Positions 1 to 12,765 of a stretch of DNA of 64,000 nucleotides are shown piece after piece; position 1 is the first letter of the stretch; each line of letters begins with the position of its first letter. The DNA lies in NCBI GenBank assembly GCA_030765045.1, contig CM060962.1:167935194-167999193 (forward strand). Direction: 5' to 3'. This DNA is from Tenodera sinensis (Eukaryota; Arthropoda; Insecta; Mantodea; Mantidae). Below the pieces are notes generated by a model, which ran no database searches, was not told where the DNA came from, and saw nothing but the letters and a program-made list of their open reading frames with translations. The position numbers and the translations under genes were made by a program.

Positions 1-845
1 CTCTTTTTAAATGTTGTTTATTCAGGGAACGTAAAAAAAATAGAGATATTTCCAGAGAAACCTCTAAATAGATTTTTGGGTCAAATGCAACACCTCCTCT
101 TTTCGGTATCTAAGATGTGGATAAAATAACACTTTTGCACAATAAAGATCCGAATCCATTGTGACGAAGCAGAATAAATTCATTTTTCCGGTGTATTTCC
201 CCTGTGAGTAAATCTACATTTTAGGATTATATATCTTGATTCATCTCTGAGTAAAGCAGGATGTGCCACGGGGTTATAAGGAAATTATCGCAGGAAAGGC
301 CAGTGGCAATGTAGGACATGAGCGGCCCCAAATCAGAACTAATATGATGTGGTGCACTGCTAATGTATTACAAACGGCCTGCAATATTGACCGATTAAAT
401 AGCGAGGCCAATTCTAGGGCAATCCCTGTCAATGCCTCTGCAATAAATTTTCACCATTAGCGAAAACACACTGGGAACGTATGCGCAATTTTGTTCTCCC
501 ACTTTTATTCAAAGTTATTATCTCCCTTATGCATGCTTTTCAAATGAATAATTACCTCGAAAACATGTATAAATAATAAATGAAAGAATATTTGCAAAAA
601 ACAAACGATATGTTTTTTGTTTTTTTTTTCTTTTACTTTGAAGTCAACTAAAACGGATATAGTTTATGAGCGTATTGATGATTCCTATGAATTGTGCTTA
701 TATGAGCAATTATACTTGATCCCAATTCATATTTGCCTATCTTCTACAAACGCGTAACCAAAAATGAAGTAATTTCAATACATAAATTTGAATGTATGAT
801 TTGTTGCTCTCAACTTTTGACGGCGTTGTTGGCTCTTCAGAAAAT
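1..845. other. No recognised gene or repeat
   Basis: AT-rich sequence with short T runs. The only open frame of note (263-460) is 65 codons, has no recognisable motif and is probably chance. Confidence 0.5.
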
Positions 846-1000
846 AAGTAACAACAGCCCATCCGGGACAAGGCCCACATCTCTGCCCACCACAGGCGTC
901 ATGGGTGGAGTGCAGTACTGTAGGTGGGACGTGGCCAGCGCAACGGTCCCTCCCGGCCAGTTATGCGGTCTTGTCGTGAGCTGTTCGGGAAAATCGCGGA
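846..1000 (-). repeat. SINE C fragment, 5'-truncated
   Basis: In reverse complement this matches the body of the full SINE C copy at 41983-42365 and the truncated copy at 19661-19841. Shared blocks include the 'cataactggccgggagg' block, the 'acgtcccacc' block, 'actgcactccacc', and 'tgacgcctgt-gtgggcagag'. The tRNA-like head is missing. The open frames crossing it on both strands are by-products. Confidence 0.8.
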
Positions 1001-1042
1001 CAAGGGATGCAGATACAAAGGAAAGACAGGCTAGTTTACAAT

Positions 1043-1105
<63 letters not shown>
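1043..1105. repeat. (TA)n microsatellite
   Basis: About 31 uninterrupted TA dinucleotides lie immediately upstream of the mariner relic. TA is the insertion target of Tc1/mariner elements, so the tract may be an expanded target site. Confidence 0.95.
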
Positions 1106-1107
<2 letters not shown>

Positions 1108-1690
1108 TCCGGTATCATTGGTGATCAATTAGTTGGACACCATGTACTTGAAAACAGACTTTCAGGGCAAGCACACACAAACTTCTGCGAAAACACCATA
1201 TCTCATATTTATGAAGACACTCCACTTATCATTCGTCAACAAGCTAACTTCTTGCATGTTGACACTCCTGCACAGTTCAGTCGTACGGCTCGCCGCAAGG
1301 TTTCCTGATCGATTGATAGCTAAAGGTGACCCAATGGCTTGGCCTCCACACTCACCTGATTTGAACCCCGTCGATTTCTACTTGTGGGGCAATTTAAAAT
1401 CCTTGGTGTATTCGTCTCCAGTGCCTGATTTGGAATCCATTTGGAGTTGAATTGTGGCATGTTGTGAGGGCATACGCAATACTCCTGGATTTTGGGTACG
1501 TGTTCGCAGGTCAATGAGACATCAATGTGAGTTCTGTATTCAAGCAGGAAGTGGACATTTTGAACGTCTTCTGTAATGACAACGACATGCGGAAAGAAAA
1601 ACATTCCGGTGAATTTCAGTGTTGTAAAGGCCATAACCCGGAAATAAAGCATTTCCGGACACATATTGCAATGAACTAATTTGATTGTCT
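1106..1690 (+). pseudogene. Mariner-like (IS630-Tc1-mariner) transposase, C-terminal half, decayed
   Basis: Translation in shifting frames shows a degraded HDGAPAHFS-like motif (read here as HVDTPAQFS near 1255-1285). It is followed in the 1133-1450 frame by the WPPHSPDLNPVDFYLWG block, which holds the last catalytic aspartate region, and then by LKSLVY. After a stop at 1448-1450 the conserved C-terminal region (bases near 1490-1575) is still readable in another frame. The family is a cut-and-paste DDE/D transposase. The N-terminal DNA-binding part is absent, and stops plus frameshifts rule out function. A related N-terminal relic lies at 36310-36700. The start was set at the end of the TA array because homology seems to begin there. 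Confidence 0.75.
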
Positions 1691-3289
1691 ACAAATGGGG
1701 AATATATAACTGAAGTTATGCCCCCTATTTTTGAAACACCGGTATATATACTCCTTGCCATATACTTTGCAAGTACTCGTAGGTTCCTCTCTGTATTATG
1801 GAGCCAGGAAGACACGTTCTCTGACGTCACAGAGCATTCACTTATTTACATTGCTTTTCAGACTGTTTGAATTTTGTTGGGCACATTATGCACAGTGAAA
1901 TCATATATAAAAGTGTCACTAAGTAAAGGTCTTCGTTTCCACAAAAAAGAGTGATGCCGAATATTTAGTGCTTTACTTACAAAGGATATGATTCGAAAAT
2001 TTACCAATGGTCTCCGTCCTTTAACCAGGTAGTTCATATCGGATGAAATGCGTGAAATGATACTCAAATGAACCCGGATTCGTAAAGCTTAGAGCTACCC
2101 AACATTAATCTCTCAGGATAATGGAAAAAAAATCTTATTCAGGTAACTCACGCTAACCAAGATTCGAATTCGGTAATTCTTAATTTTAATGCACACGTGT
2201 TATACCACAGCACACTACAGACGTGGGCACGAAAATGTTGTTAGATTTGAAGTTAGACAACTACAGAATTTGCTGTGATTTGTTTTATTGCAACTGAAAT
2301 ATTTATGAATACTAACTTGTTACTTGGATATTACTGTGCTTCTTTACATAAAAAGCAACTCTTTAATATATTCGAGTCTTGTCTTCCTCAATGAAATGTA
2401 TACATTTAAAAGAAATAGAAAATATAATTAGCAATCTACTAATAACGAAACAATTTGCTTAGTTAGCCAGTTACACGGTTACATTAGTTATGCTAATTTA
2501 TAAGTACTAACTACAAATATGGTACTCATAGGCGACTTAAAAAAAAACTTCTTTATCATGAATTTATGTTGCGCTAACCGACGGTTAAGGGTTTATGTAC
2601 AATATATGCGTTTTATCAACATATTTTCTGTTTTCGTTAGCTACAGATACGTTTTGTCTGTTGATGAAACGTTTTAACTAAAATATGTGTGTGCTTGGTA
2701 ACGAAGGGGTAGGTCTCGACCCACGCTAACCCGACATGGATCTTTAGCCGGCTACCAGCCCCCAGGGAGAAGGGATGAGGTGAAGTGAGACCGTAAGCCA
2801 GCGAAGTCCAGAGACTCACTGTCCCTACCAGTTACTGTGTGCCCAGGACAAGAAGGCAAGTCTTAGGAATATGTAGCGTAATCATTTTGTGTTTCCCGCA
2901 CGGTGTTTATGCCTAGTTTCCGAGTATGACAAGGATGCTAGGCTCGTTTAAAATACACAATGTTGTCACATAACACACCGATAGCTAGAAATATGCACTC
3001 TCATACACTCATTTCCTAGGAAACAGTTCCGCTACCGGAGTAGATAAACAGTTCAAGCCCCCTCTGCCCTTCATTCCCCTCTAGCCTTCTTGTCGTGGGC
3101 ATACAGTACAGATATTGGTGCACAGCCCAAATGTTTACTCTGCCCAGGGAGAGGGCAACGAGTTGGGGCCCGGGCAGCAACTTCCAGGAGGGCCAGAGAA
3201 GGGTTTTTAGACTGCAAGCATCTGTGCCACCTGTCCGCATTCGCCAGAACGTACCAGCTACCAACCACACCAGAAAGGTGACAAGGGAG
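1691..3289. other. No confident gene; part of a possible SINE D body
   Basis: Mostly AT-rich single-copy-looking sequence. About 2690-2870 and 3060-3290 are GC-richer and resemble old SINE bodies, the second running into the SINE D match at 3290. A TATA-like string occurs near 1898 without supporting gene structure. Confidence 0.4.
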
Positions 3290-3468
3290 GGAAATGATAA
3301 ATGAAGGGGAAGGAATCCGCGGAGAAGAGAATCCACCCCAGCATTCATCGAGTGACAAGGAAAAAACACGGAAAAAAGCCAAGTCAGAGTGATCAGTGGC
3401 CGGGGATCGAACCCGGGACTTTTCGAATACGAGTCGCACACGTTACCGCACCACCTCGCTCGGTTCTG
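3290..3468 (-). repeat. SINE D (tRNA-derived), minus orientation
   Basis: In reverse complement it starts with a tRNA-like head: an A-box-like segment (gcgaggtggtgcggtaacg) and a B box within gggttcgatccccgg. The body is shared with 3830-4135, 38075-38268 and 50225-50460. It is not a tRNA gene because no acceptor stem closes. Confidence 0.75.
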
Positions 3469-3499
3469 AAATGTGACTGCGACCAACATTTCATTAACA

Positions 3500-3710
3500 A
3501 CAGTTATGAACATAAGAACGTTATTGCGTGTGCGTGTGCGTGTAGGCAGGCATGTATGTATGTTGGAATACAATGCAATGGAATGAAATGTATGTATGTA
3601 CGTAGACAGACAGACACAGACGCACGCACAGACACACACGCACACAGACTTACGCGCTCACAACGCACACCCACACGCGCATGCACGTGCATAAATATAG
3701 CCTCACACCG
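3500..3710. repeat. CA/GT-rich and GTAT-rich low-complexity tract
   Basis: Alternating purine-pyrimidine sequence, with acacacgcacac and gtatgtatgt runs. It generates spurious open frames on both strands. Confidence 0.8.
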
Positions 3711-3829
3711 TATAATCCATAATTTCGATGTGTATCATCCCTAAGCAATTAAAAACAAAGGAAAAAAAAAAGCCACCACTTTACACTATCCCTAATATTG
3801 CAACCGTCGTCCTACCAGTAAAGAACCTA

Positions 3830-4135
3830 AGTCCTGGCATGTTTCCTGTTGACAGGCTCCCCTCTGGTGCAATAATCTCTCATGACATCCTCCTAGCGGG
3901 AAAAAAAAGAGAGGAAAATAAAAAAGAAAATAAAAAGCACCAAAAGGGTGAAGAGAAGGGAGTGAAAGGGAAAATATGGAAAGAAAATCGTGGTAGATGA
4001 GAAACCACCCCAGTATTTACTCACTGACAAAGGAAAACCACGAAAACCCAAAGTCAAAGTGGACGTTGGATGGGAATCGAAACTGGGAGCTCCCGAGTGC
4101 AAGCCCTCACACGCTACCGCGGAGCCACCTCAGAG
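3830..4135 (-). repeat. SINE D copy with internal A-rich expansion
   Basis: The part from 3988 to 4130 aligns in reverse complement with the head and body of SINE D at 50225-50400: the 'tggtagatgag-aaccac' block, the 'gtccaaggtt'-like block, and the 'ctcacacgctaccgcggagcca' head. An AAAGAG-rich expansion (3900-3985) interrupts the body. Confidence 0.7.
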
Positions 4136-4489
4136 GCATGGTGGCCATTGGGTCACCTCAATTTTGAAAGCCAATATTTCAGCAATTCTTCTACATTTAC
4201 AGGCAAATACTGCAAATTCAACTTCAGTGCACATGTAGACTGCATATTCATACTGTGTTTCAATCACATTGTGGACTAGATGTAAAAACAACTCCAGTGT
4301 TGGGTGCTAGGCTTACAAACGTAAGGTTAATCAGTAACGGCTGGCTTTCCTGCTGATATAGCTGAACCCTCTAAAGCATGTTAGTGCAAATCACGAGTGG
4401 TGAACTCAATCTAGATCGAATCCCATTCAGCGGTTGCTTTTTTGTTTTTATTTCTTTTCTTTTTTTTCAATTGTTCCATTTATATCCCG

Positions 4490-4715
4490 CCTTTAACTGC
4501 AGAGGTCATATCGGCGGCCTTGCCTATTGGCAAATGGTGTTACACGTTTGACGTTGGGGGTTTGGGGGTTTTATACATTCACACTTTCATTCATACTTCC
4601 AGACTCAGGAAAGGATGAGGAATAATCCTGGCTGGAGAAAAATTCCTACCCCCCTGCCGGGAAACGAACCCGGGACCCCTAGCACAGCAGGCAGGTGCTC
4701 TACCAACTGCGCCTG
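4490..4715 (-). repeat. tRNA-derived SINE E, single copy in the window
   Basis: The reverse complement opens with a good tRNA-like head: gcgcagttggtagagcacctg (A box) and a B box in gggttcgtttccc, followed by an unrelated body. No other copy is seen here. The lack of a pairing acceptor stem argues against a real tRNA. Confidence 0.6.
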
Positions 4716-5486
4716 TTTATTTCTTTGTTGCTTTTCGATTTGTATATTAAGCGAATATAATCGTTTATATAAACTCGGCGAAATATTAGGTTATATAAAT
4801 TAAGGGAAATGTTTCTTTTAAAGTTTCTGCTTTTTAGACGCAAATTACATGTCTGTGTTTATTTCGCATAGCGTTATAGTATTTCTCTCCGTTTTATTAA
4901 CGCTACAATATGATTGGAATTTTACAACTGAATGCCTTAGAATATACTTATTACAATTACTCAAAATAAAACAGGGGATACGACTATTTTATCAATGATT
5001 CCTCCCAAAATTAATACTATTTTCCTTTAAATATGCACATCTCTCTGTATACCTAGTAGACTACTGCCATCTTAAAATATTTGTTCCGGTCTTGCACTTA
5101 AAGTTCACATTAGCTTGCAACGGATATATGGAAGCATTATATCTTCTTCGTATTAGAAAGTCTAGAAAAGCAAGGCACAACAAACGAAAATAATTTTTTT
5201 AGAAAATTTTAGTGAACTCTGCATTGGTATATTCCTTTGTGATTAATTATGCAGTGTGTGACACAAATGCCATGCAAATTGAGGTCAAGACACAAATTAT
5301 ATTACATATCGTGGGGAAGTGACGAATGGCGAAAATGCTGTTTTAATGGTTTTAATGTATTATTTTAAGATCCGGATGATGTATTAAACAAAACACAATG
5401 CAGTTGTAGATTACTTGAACATGAAGTAACCTTTGAACCTAGCAGCGCTGCCACGTTGTTTATTTCCAAGCACTACACAATGTTGC
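4716..5486. other. No recognised feature
   Basis: AT-rich, no long open frame and no visible repeat relationship to the rest of the window. Confidence 0.5.
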
Positions 5487-5829
5487 CATATCCCCATTAA
5501 CTCAATTTTTAGCAGTGTGGCTTAGTTCTGATTCTCCATTCCTGATAAAAAGCTACAAATAATGAAAGACACTTGTCGCTTTTGTGTTTCAGAAAATAAA
5601 CTTACGAGAGCCGGGGATCGAACCCCCGACCTAGCATGCTGAATTCTACAGATAGTCACGCAACCAGTTCGGGTGTTCCTCACTTAGAGCAGGAGCGCTC
5701 TGTTCACGTATTAACTTTTATTGTTACTAACCTGTTAGCAAATTTCATTGCAAGGCGAAAGGTTCGTAGCAGCGTTATACAAATTTTGCTTCTATTTCTA
5801 GATATTCGTTTACATTTATTTAGAGAATA

Positions 5830-5862
<33 letters not shown>

Positions 5863-5908
5863 TTTCCGGGACAAATGCGACTATCGCAGTGTTTCGGTGG
5901 AGTATTAG
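5487..5908 (+). repeat. tRNA-like repeat, inverted partner of 7521-7931
   Basis: Reads as the reverse complement of 7521-7931 over its full length, with moderate divergence. It carries a tRNA-like core in minus orientation (gggatcgaacccccgac near 5613-5630). A 30-base A run (about 5831-5860) sits inside the unit where the partner has only a few A residues. Homology resumes on the far side of the run, so the run is an internal expansion, not a poly-A tail. Confidence 0.8.
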
Positions 5909-6418
5909 TTTCTTTAATTCCTTTGATTAGCGATAGACCAATACCTAAAACAATTAAAACGATATATTACACGTTCCAGCTGATAGATATTAATTGAAAA
6001 TAATGTGTTTCAGATTGAGATTCATAGATAATGGGAGGAGTGAAAACTGAATACGTGGTAATTTACAAACAGGAGTTAAGTTCTAAAGTTAAGATACAAT
6101 ATACTTAATAGGTATTATAGTGCAATAATATTAACTTAATGGTCAAACCCTCCAACTTGTGTAGCAGAACATGTCTGCTTTGTAAACTAGACGTTAGACA
6201 GATACACAAGGTTTGGAGGGGCCCCTTGACCTGTAGAAGGTGTTGTGTGCGTATGACCCTGAGAGAAGAAGGGTTGAGGTGAGAGGATACGAAGGGTGGT
6301 CCTGAGAAGAGACGACAGCAGAGGGCAGGGCCCCTAACAGCTACAGATTTGAGCTCCCCGGTGGCGGCCCCAACTATAGCTCCTCTCTCCCCCTTCGGGA
6401 TCTAGGTCCCTTGGGGAA
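5909..6418. other. No gene; GC-richer block of unknown origin
   Basis: 5909-6220 is featureless. 6220-6418 is GC-richer and resembles an old SINE body but was not matched to another copy. Confidence 0.4.
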
Positions 6419-6693
6419 GCCACAACTCGGAGAGTTTTTTGTTTTGTAGTGTTTAACGCCCGCTTTTACTACTACGGCACCGCAGGCGGTGACACTGATG
6501 ATACATAGAATGAAGATGGAGCACCGGTGGAATGAGATGGCGGGGGAAACCGGAGAACCCGGAGAAAACCCACCCTAACGCCGCTTCGTCCACCACGAAT
6601 ACCACATGCGGGTCCCTGGGATCGAACCCGAGCCGCCTAGGTGGTAGTCGAGCGCGCTAACTGCTCGGCCACGGCGCCGCCACAACTCGGAGA
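6419..6693 (-). repeat. Full-length SINE B with exact 15-bp target duplication
   Basis: The SINE occupies 6434-6678 in minus orientation. In reverse complement the head reads as a Ser/Leu-type tRNA-like sequence (gtggccgagcagttagcgcg; B box gggttcgatccca), and the 3' end is cgttaaacactacaaaac. It is flanked by a perfect direct repeat, gccacaactcggaga, at 6419-6433 and 6679-6693. This is the expected hallmark of LINE-assisted retroposition. Other copies lie at 35523-35723 and 61427-61665. Confidence 0.93.
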
Positions 6694-7474
6694 CCTCCTG
6701 GGATATGGAGATTGAGGATTTATAGAGAAACTGGAAATTAAGATCGACTCTTCTTTGGAAAGAATCGAACTCATCTTCCTTCACGTTTTAATGTATTGAT
6801 TTATTTATTTGGAGCACCCATAATGAATCATTCACCTTATTAAATCCGAATTATCTGCTATACGTAATTAGCAAAACAGAGAATCATTAGCATTATTATA
6901 TCCCAGAGGAGAGTTTAGGTAAAGTAATTAACAGTATTATGTTAGTTTCAAACCCATGTTTTGTAAATGAGAGTGACGAATCATGATCATTGCACCAATG
7001 AGATAACATGCAAAGTAATTTTTGTAGTTTTGATACACAGACTGGTCTGAGCTTTAAGGCTCGTGTGAAAAATAACAGAGCAGCTCTGTTAAAACAACTT
7101 CCTCAAACTTTCAGGAATTTTAACGAATATAACGTTTCAGAAAGGGATGATTAAAAAAAAAGAACTTACTTGAAGATATGAAACAACTAAACATTTTGAG
7201 TATTAAATGAAATCAAAGGCATTGTTGGTGCTCCTTGTTTAGAAGACGCCAATAAAACAAAACTTTGTGCTGTGCTAACCACTTTGTTTGCACAAAGACC
7301 AAAAACAAACGAGGCGCTTACATTAAAAGCACCTTCAAGTGCTAGAAATGTTAATTAAAATAAATCTTTCAAATGTTTCAAAGCATTTTTGAATGCAGGT
7401 GTATATTCTGAGCAGGTAATAAGTCCAACTTAATCACTGATATTAACAATTTCATCCACATTTCTCGGTCATTG

Positions 7475-7479
<5 letters not shown>
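6694..7479. other. No recognised feature
   Basis: AT-rich with no coding signal. It ends in a ~37-base A run (about 7480-7517) next to the tRNA-like repeat. Confidence 0.5.
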
Positions 7480-7519
<40 letters not shown>

Positions 7520-7520
7520 A

Positions 7521-7931
7521 CTCAAATTCCACACTGAACACTCCGATACTCGTGTTTGTTCTAGGAACATCATGCTTTGTATCGTCTAAATAAATGCAAA
7601 CGAATATCTAGAAACAAAAGCAAGAATTTTTAAAAAACATATCTAACGCTGCTACGAACTTTCCGCCTTGCAATGAAATTTGCTAACACTAAAAGTTAAT
7701 GTCATACGAATAGAGGGCAACTGCTCTAAGTAAGGAACAGCTGAAATGGTTCCGTGGCTATCTGCAGAATTCATCACTGCAAGGTCGGGAGTTCGATCCC
7801 CGGCTCCTGCTTATTTTTACTTATTTTCTGAAACAAAATCAATAAATGTCTTTAATCCTCTGTAAGTTTTTATCAGGAATGGAGAATCAGAATGTAGGCA
7901 CACTGCTAAAACTTGAGTTAATGGGGATATG
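7521..7931 (-). repeat. tRNA-like repeat, inverted partner of 5487-5908
   Basis: In plus orientation its core reads gttcgatccccggct (B box) near 7790-7805. Homology to the partner starts at the 5' end of the 7521 block and stops abruptly at 7931, where a family F fragment begins. Together the pair forms an inverted repeat with a ~1.6-kb spacer. Confidence 0.8.
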
Positions 7932-8062
7932 ACTTTTCGTTTTTGAGTTACTCTGTTCAGCGACACACACGCACGCACGCGCACACACACAACACACACG
8001 GACCTTTTTCTGAAGCTACTTTTTACTTCCCCTACTTAACTACATGTATAGAGGGAGTAAAC
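7932..8062 (+). repeat. Family F fragment (3' part)
   Basis: Matches the family F 3' region: the 'gacttttcgtttttgagtta' block, a CA-rich variable tract, 'ggacctttttct', and a terminal 'tagagggagtaaa' in place of the usual 'agtagagaaagtaaa'. Confidence 0.75.
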
Positions 8063-8147
8063 ACCTCAGTCAGGGAGGACGGTCCTAGAGGGATTTGAAC
8101 CGCGGACCTGCCGAATGCAGGTTACCGAGGTACCATCTCGCTCCGTT
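8063..8147 (-). repeat. SINE D-like tRNA head fragment
   Basis: The reverse complement begins gagcgagatggtacctcggtaa and contains ggttcaaatccc. This matches the head of SINE D more closely than the other tRNA-like families. Confidence 0.55.
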
Positions 8148-8888
8148 GATATTGTTAAAGCACCACGACAGAAAATTCTAATGAAGCGCTTTATTTAAAG
8201 AAGAAACAGTATAATACCTTTAAAATTGCCGTAGCAAAATGAATAATTGAATACATAATCTATGTTAGTACGTTAAGAATTTTGATGTTATTTTAGTTCC
8301 AAAATTACCTTCCTACATTACGCTGTAAAGTAAATGCGTGTACTCGTTTACGAGCTAAGGAGGCAACGTGACTTGGCACCAACTTAATTAAGAAAAGGTG
8401 TAAATAGGAAGGCTTTATTAGTAAGAAATGTTTGCCCTCCGTGTACAATTTGTATGGCCTAATGAGCAGTAGTCCTATCGCTTTCATGTTCTTGCGTGCC
8501 CTAAAGTGTGCCACTAGGTTGCAGGGCAAGAGGACGGCTCTGCGGACATTCACGATCAATACATTCCCGCAAAGTCAGGGACCGCCAGGCGCATCTCACT
8601 TCCTGCTATTTATTATTACAATTTGCTTCCATATCCTCGCCTAAGACAAGACCCTTTCACTGCCAACGACCTGTCAGAGGGCTGTTTTATTTGCTTATCT
8701 CAGATAAGCCTCACTTATTCTTCCTTTATGTGGTCTGGGATGTAATGTTCTGATCTGTGTTTACGAGTTGGCTCTCAGTTTTGACTTTTGCTTTCTATAT
8801 GGACGTGATTTGGGATTTCACAAGTTACATAGGTAAAGGTTCTAGTCTTACTTGCATAGACAGATGTCCAACAACCCTATCTCTATTG
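8148..8888. other. No recognised feature
   Basis: Moderately AT-rich. Overlapping short open frames (8305-8559, 8432-8753) carry no recognisable motif. Confidence 0.4.
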
Positions 8889-10003
<1,115 letters not shown>

Positions 10004-10005
10004 TA

Positions 10006-11012
10006 TGAACTACGTGCAGTAGAGGGAGTCTTGAATTCTACCCAAAAATCTAATGTTGAGGTTTCACCAGTCCCTGAGCAAACAACACATTTTTACTTTC
10101 TCTACCACGTATAGCAAATAGAGGAAGTATCATATTCAACCCAAAATTTCGATGTGAGATTTCACTGGAAAAATATATGTTTTGAGGCCCCCTGAATAAA
10201 AAAAAAACATTTTTGAAAGAGGTCCGTGTATATCTGTGTGCCCGTGTGTCAGTCTATGTGTCTGTCTGTCTGTCTATGAACAGCATAACTCAAGAAGGAA
10301 AAATCAGTTAAAAATCAAATTTGGTATTTAAGTTTAATATCTTTAAAGGATGCACACGAAGATTTTGAAGAGAATTCTTCCACCCTAAACTACGCTTTAC
10401 ATGGAAAATTTTTACTTTCTCAAAAACGGCTCTAACGATTTTGATTAAAATGCTATATGCTTAAGATACTTTTAAGGTAAATGAAATGTATATTTTGAAT
10501 TCTCTGGCTATAGCCCATGTTGTCCTGCTTACTCTTGAGGACTTTTGTGTAACTGGTAAATCGCAATAGATAGACCAATCTTACTAAACAAAAAATGTAG
10601 ATCTCTTTAAAACACACAATTTTTTTAAACGGTCGTTTCTGTAAAGTGAACCATTTCTTAGACATTCCTTGTTATTTGTCAGAATTTTGCAATACTTATA
10701 GATGTTCTCAAATGGCAGGTCGGTTTCATTTTTAATGTCTTGGTCATGCAAAGACAAGGGAATTTCAAAGCCTGGTCAAGTAACGAGAGCGGAATTACAA
10801 AGTCATCATATAGCGACCTTTCTTAAAACATTTGACTATCGCTTAAAACCTACTGCATTCTCCTTGCACCAACAATAAAATTAGCTATTAGGTTAATCAG
10901 TGCAAATGTTTATCTCGATTAACATGAAGTAGATAAAGGAATAGGTGTTTGTAGGAGCAGTTTGTGCAAGAGTAGAGAAAGGCATGTGTGCAACACATCA
11001 GATTTTTTTATA
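10006..11012 (-). repeat. Family F copy, near full length, with duplicated 3' end
   Basis: From right to left it shows the family 5' end (aaaaatctgatgtgttgca), the 'taccagttacaca' region, the 'aatcgttagagccgtttttgag' region, a (CA)-type variable stretch, and the 3' end agtagagaaagtaaaaa at about 10092-10108. Beyond that terminus, 10015-10090 repeats the last ~70 bases of the element (ggtgaaacctcaacatt...agaattcaagactccctctact). The copy therefore ends in a partial tandem duplication. Confidence 0.85.
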
Positions 11013-11044
11013 AATGCGCTATCGTTCATTCGTATAGGAAATCC

Positions 11045-11800
11045 TATTTTTCTATGTACTTCATGTTAATCGAGGTAAACCTTGCAGGAGAAGTTCCTTT
11101 ACTTGTTTCGTGATGGTACAAGATAGAGGAAACTGAATCTATAGTTAGATTTTTAAAGATGAGTGGCTATATGCTGACTTTGAAACTTCATATACTTTCC
11201 ATGATATCGCAAAAAACAACCGAATAGTTGGGGCACTTTAACAAAAATACAACTGGAGAGGAATTCAAGCCAACAATAACGGATATCCCGGAAATGGTTG
11301 ATGCCACATGAATTATTACTTGAAATAAATTGTGTTAAATAGTCTTTTTATAGTATGTTTTTGCCCAACTATTCATGTTTACCAGTTATACAAAACTATA
11401 CATGATTCCTTCCGAATGAAGGTAATTTCCAAACAAGTTTTCAGAAAATTCAGATGTTAATTTTAACTGTCATCTCAATGTCTTAATTGTGTATTAATTG
11501 ACACAAAATCATCAGCCATTTTTGAAAAAGTGAAGTTTCTAAAATTTTCCCATGTAAAGGGCATTTTGGAGCGGAAGGATTTTCTTGAAGATTGTCATGT
11601 CATGTTTGGAAGATTTAAACACCAAGTTTAGTACTCATACGAGTTTTCGTTCTTGAGTTATATTTTCACATGCAGATGCGCATACATACATGAGCCTTTT
11701 TCTAAAATTGCTTACTTGGAAACGTGGTTTTCGGTGAAATTTGGGTATCGAATTTTTGGATGAAATACAATATTTTCCCTACCTAGAACTGTGCAAAAGT
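11045..11800 (+). repeat. Family F copy (second subfamily)
   Basis: Head-to-head with the preceding copy. It contains tacttcatgttaatcgagg, taccagttatacaaaac, the subfamily block ccttccgaatgaagg, ccatgtaaagggcatttt and ttggatgaaatacaatattttccctac. It lacks the final agtagagaaagt. The 'cattcggaaggaat' subfamily is also seen at 16270-16805 and 19850-20530. Confidence 0.8.
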
Positions 11801-12619
11801 TAAGCTATCCTACTGAACACACATACACGCAAGCTGCTAAAGTGGTATTTTTCTGTGGCAAAGAGCACTTGAGAACAATTTCACAATCCGACGAGCACAT
11901 GTTTTAGAAAGCGTATTCTGAAAATGCTATGAAGTTAGAACGAACCGCATGCTCACTTCGTGTGTAATGGACGACTCGGTCTTATGCCAGTTGGAGACGT
12001 GTATGGAATCTCCTTGTTTCACGAGTGTACAGCTTGGGAAGGGTACAATATCCATGTGTTAATGTCCATCACCTTCACTTCACAAAGCACGCGCACCTGA
12101 CATCTTTCCAATCAACTGCACGTAACGCAACTTGCGGAATTGCATACATACCAGCGGTTTTAATCGAATTATCGTTGATGATTTCCAGTCAACGAAGTGA
12201 ATACAAAATTCCACACATTGTACAGTGTCATCGTGATTGGTTTTGCAGTATTTTCTCCAGTGGTATGGGATCGCATACTTTCCTGAAAGTAACGTCTGAA
12301 ATATTCTCCAGGTTCACGTAGCATTTAGATGATGTGAAATTCGTTGTAATTCCTGGGAGATAGATGTCAATTTACACTCCAAACAGTTGCTTGTCTATTC
12401 TTCCTGGGACTATCAGTAGACTTTCTGGCGCGTTGCACCTAAGTAAAATCTATCAATTTGCTGCTTACATTATGGATTAAGAGATAAAGGTTGAACAATT
12501 CAAGGTCATACACGTATATTATTTTCCCATAAATGTAACTCCAGTTACATGCTGGATAAGGCCAGCAATATTTTGTTTTCTTTAGGAGAGGCTAAATGAC
12601 CAATATTTCCAATATGAAC
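11801..12619. other. No recognised feature
   Basis: A 98-codon open frame (12025-12321) has no recognisable domain and no supporting splice or promoter context. Confidence 0.4.
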
Positions 12620-12765
12620 TAACCCCGCGGAGCAACAGCCAAGGACTACCGCCCGGCCACTACTTCTCAATCAAACAGTTCTCAATCCTCACGCTGGTGC
12701 TTGGAATCGAACCCAGGTCTCCCGCTTGGTAAGCAGCAGCGTAACCACCGCGCTAAGGAGACGAC
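12620..12765 (-). repeat. tRNA-like SINE fragment
   Basis: The reverse complement reads ttagcgcggtggttacgctg (A-box region) and ctgggttcgattcca (B-box region). The 5' and 3' acceptor segments do not pair, so this is tRNA-derived and not a tRNA gene. Confidence 0.55.

Noticed and set aside
1320..1830. Overlapping minus-strand frames of 114 and 96 codons
   Set aside because: Antisense to the mariner C-terminal relic.
3016..3744. 209-codon minus and 147-codon plus frames
   Set aside because: They run through a SINE D copy and a CA/GT-rich tract; no protein motif.
5831..5860. Poly-A run as a retrogene tail
   Set aside because: Homology with the inverted partner continues on both sides of the run.
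12620..12765. Possible tRNA gene on the minus strand
   Set aside because: The T-stem is imperfect and the acceptor stem does not close.
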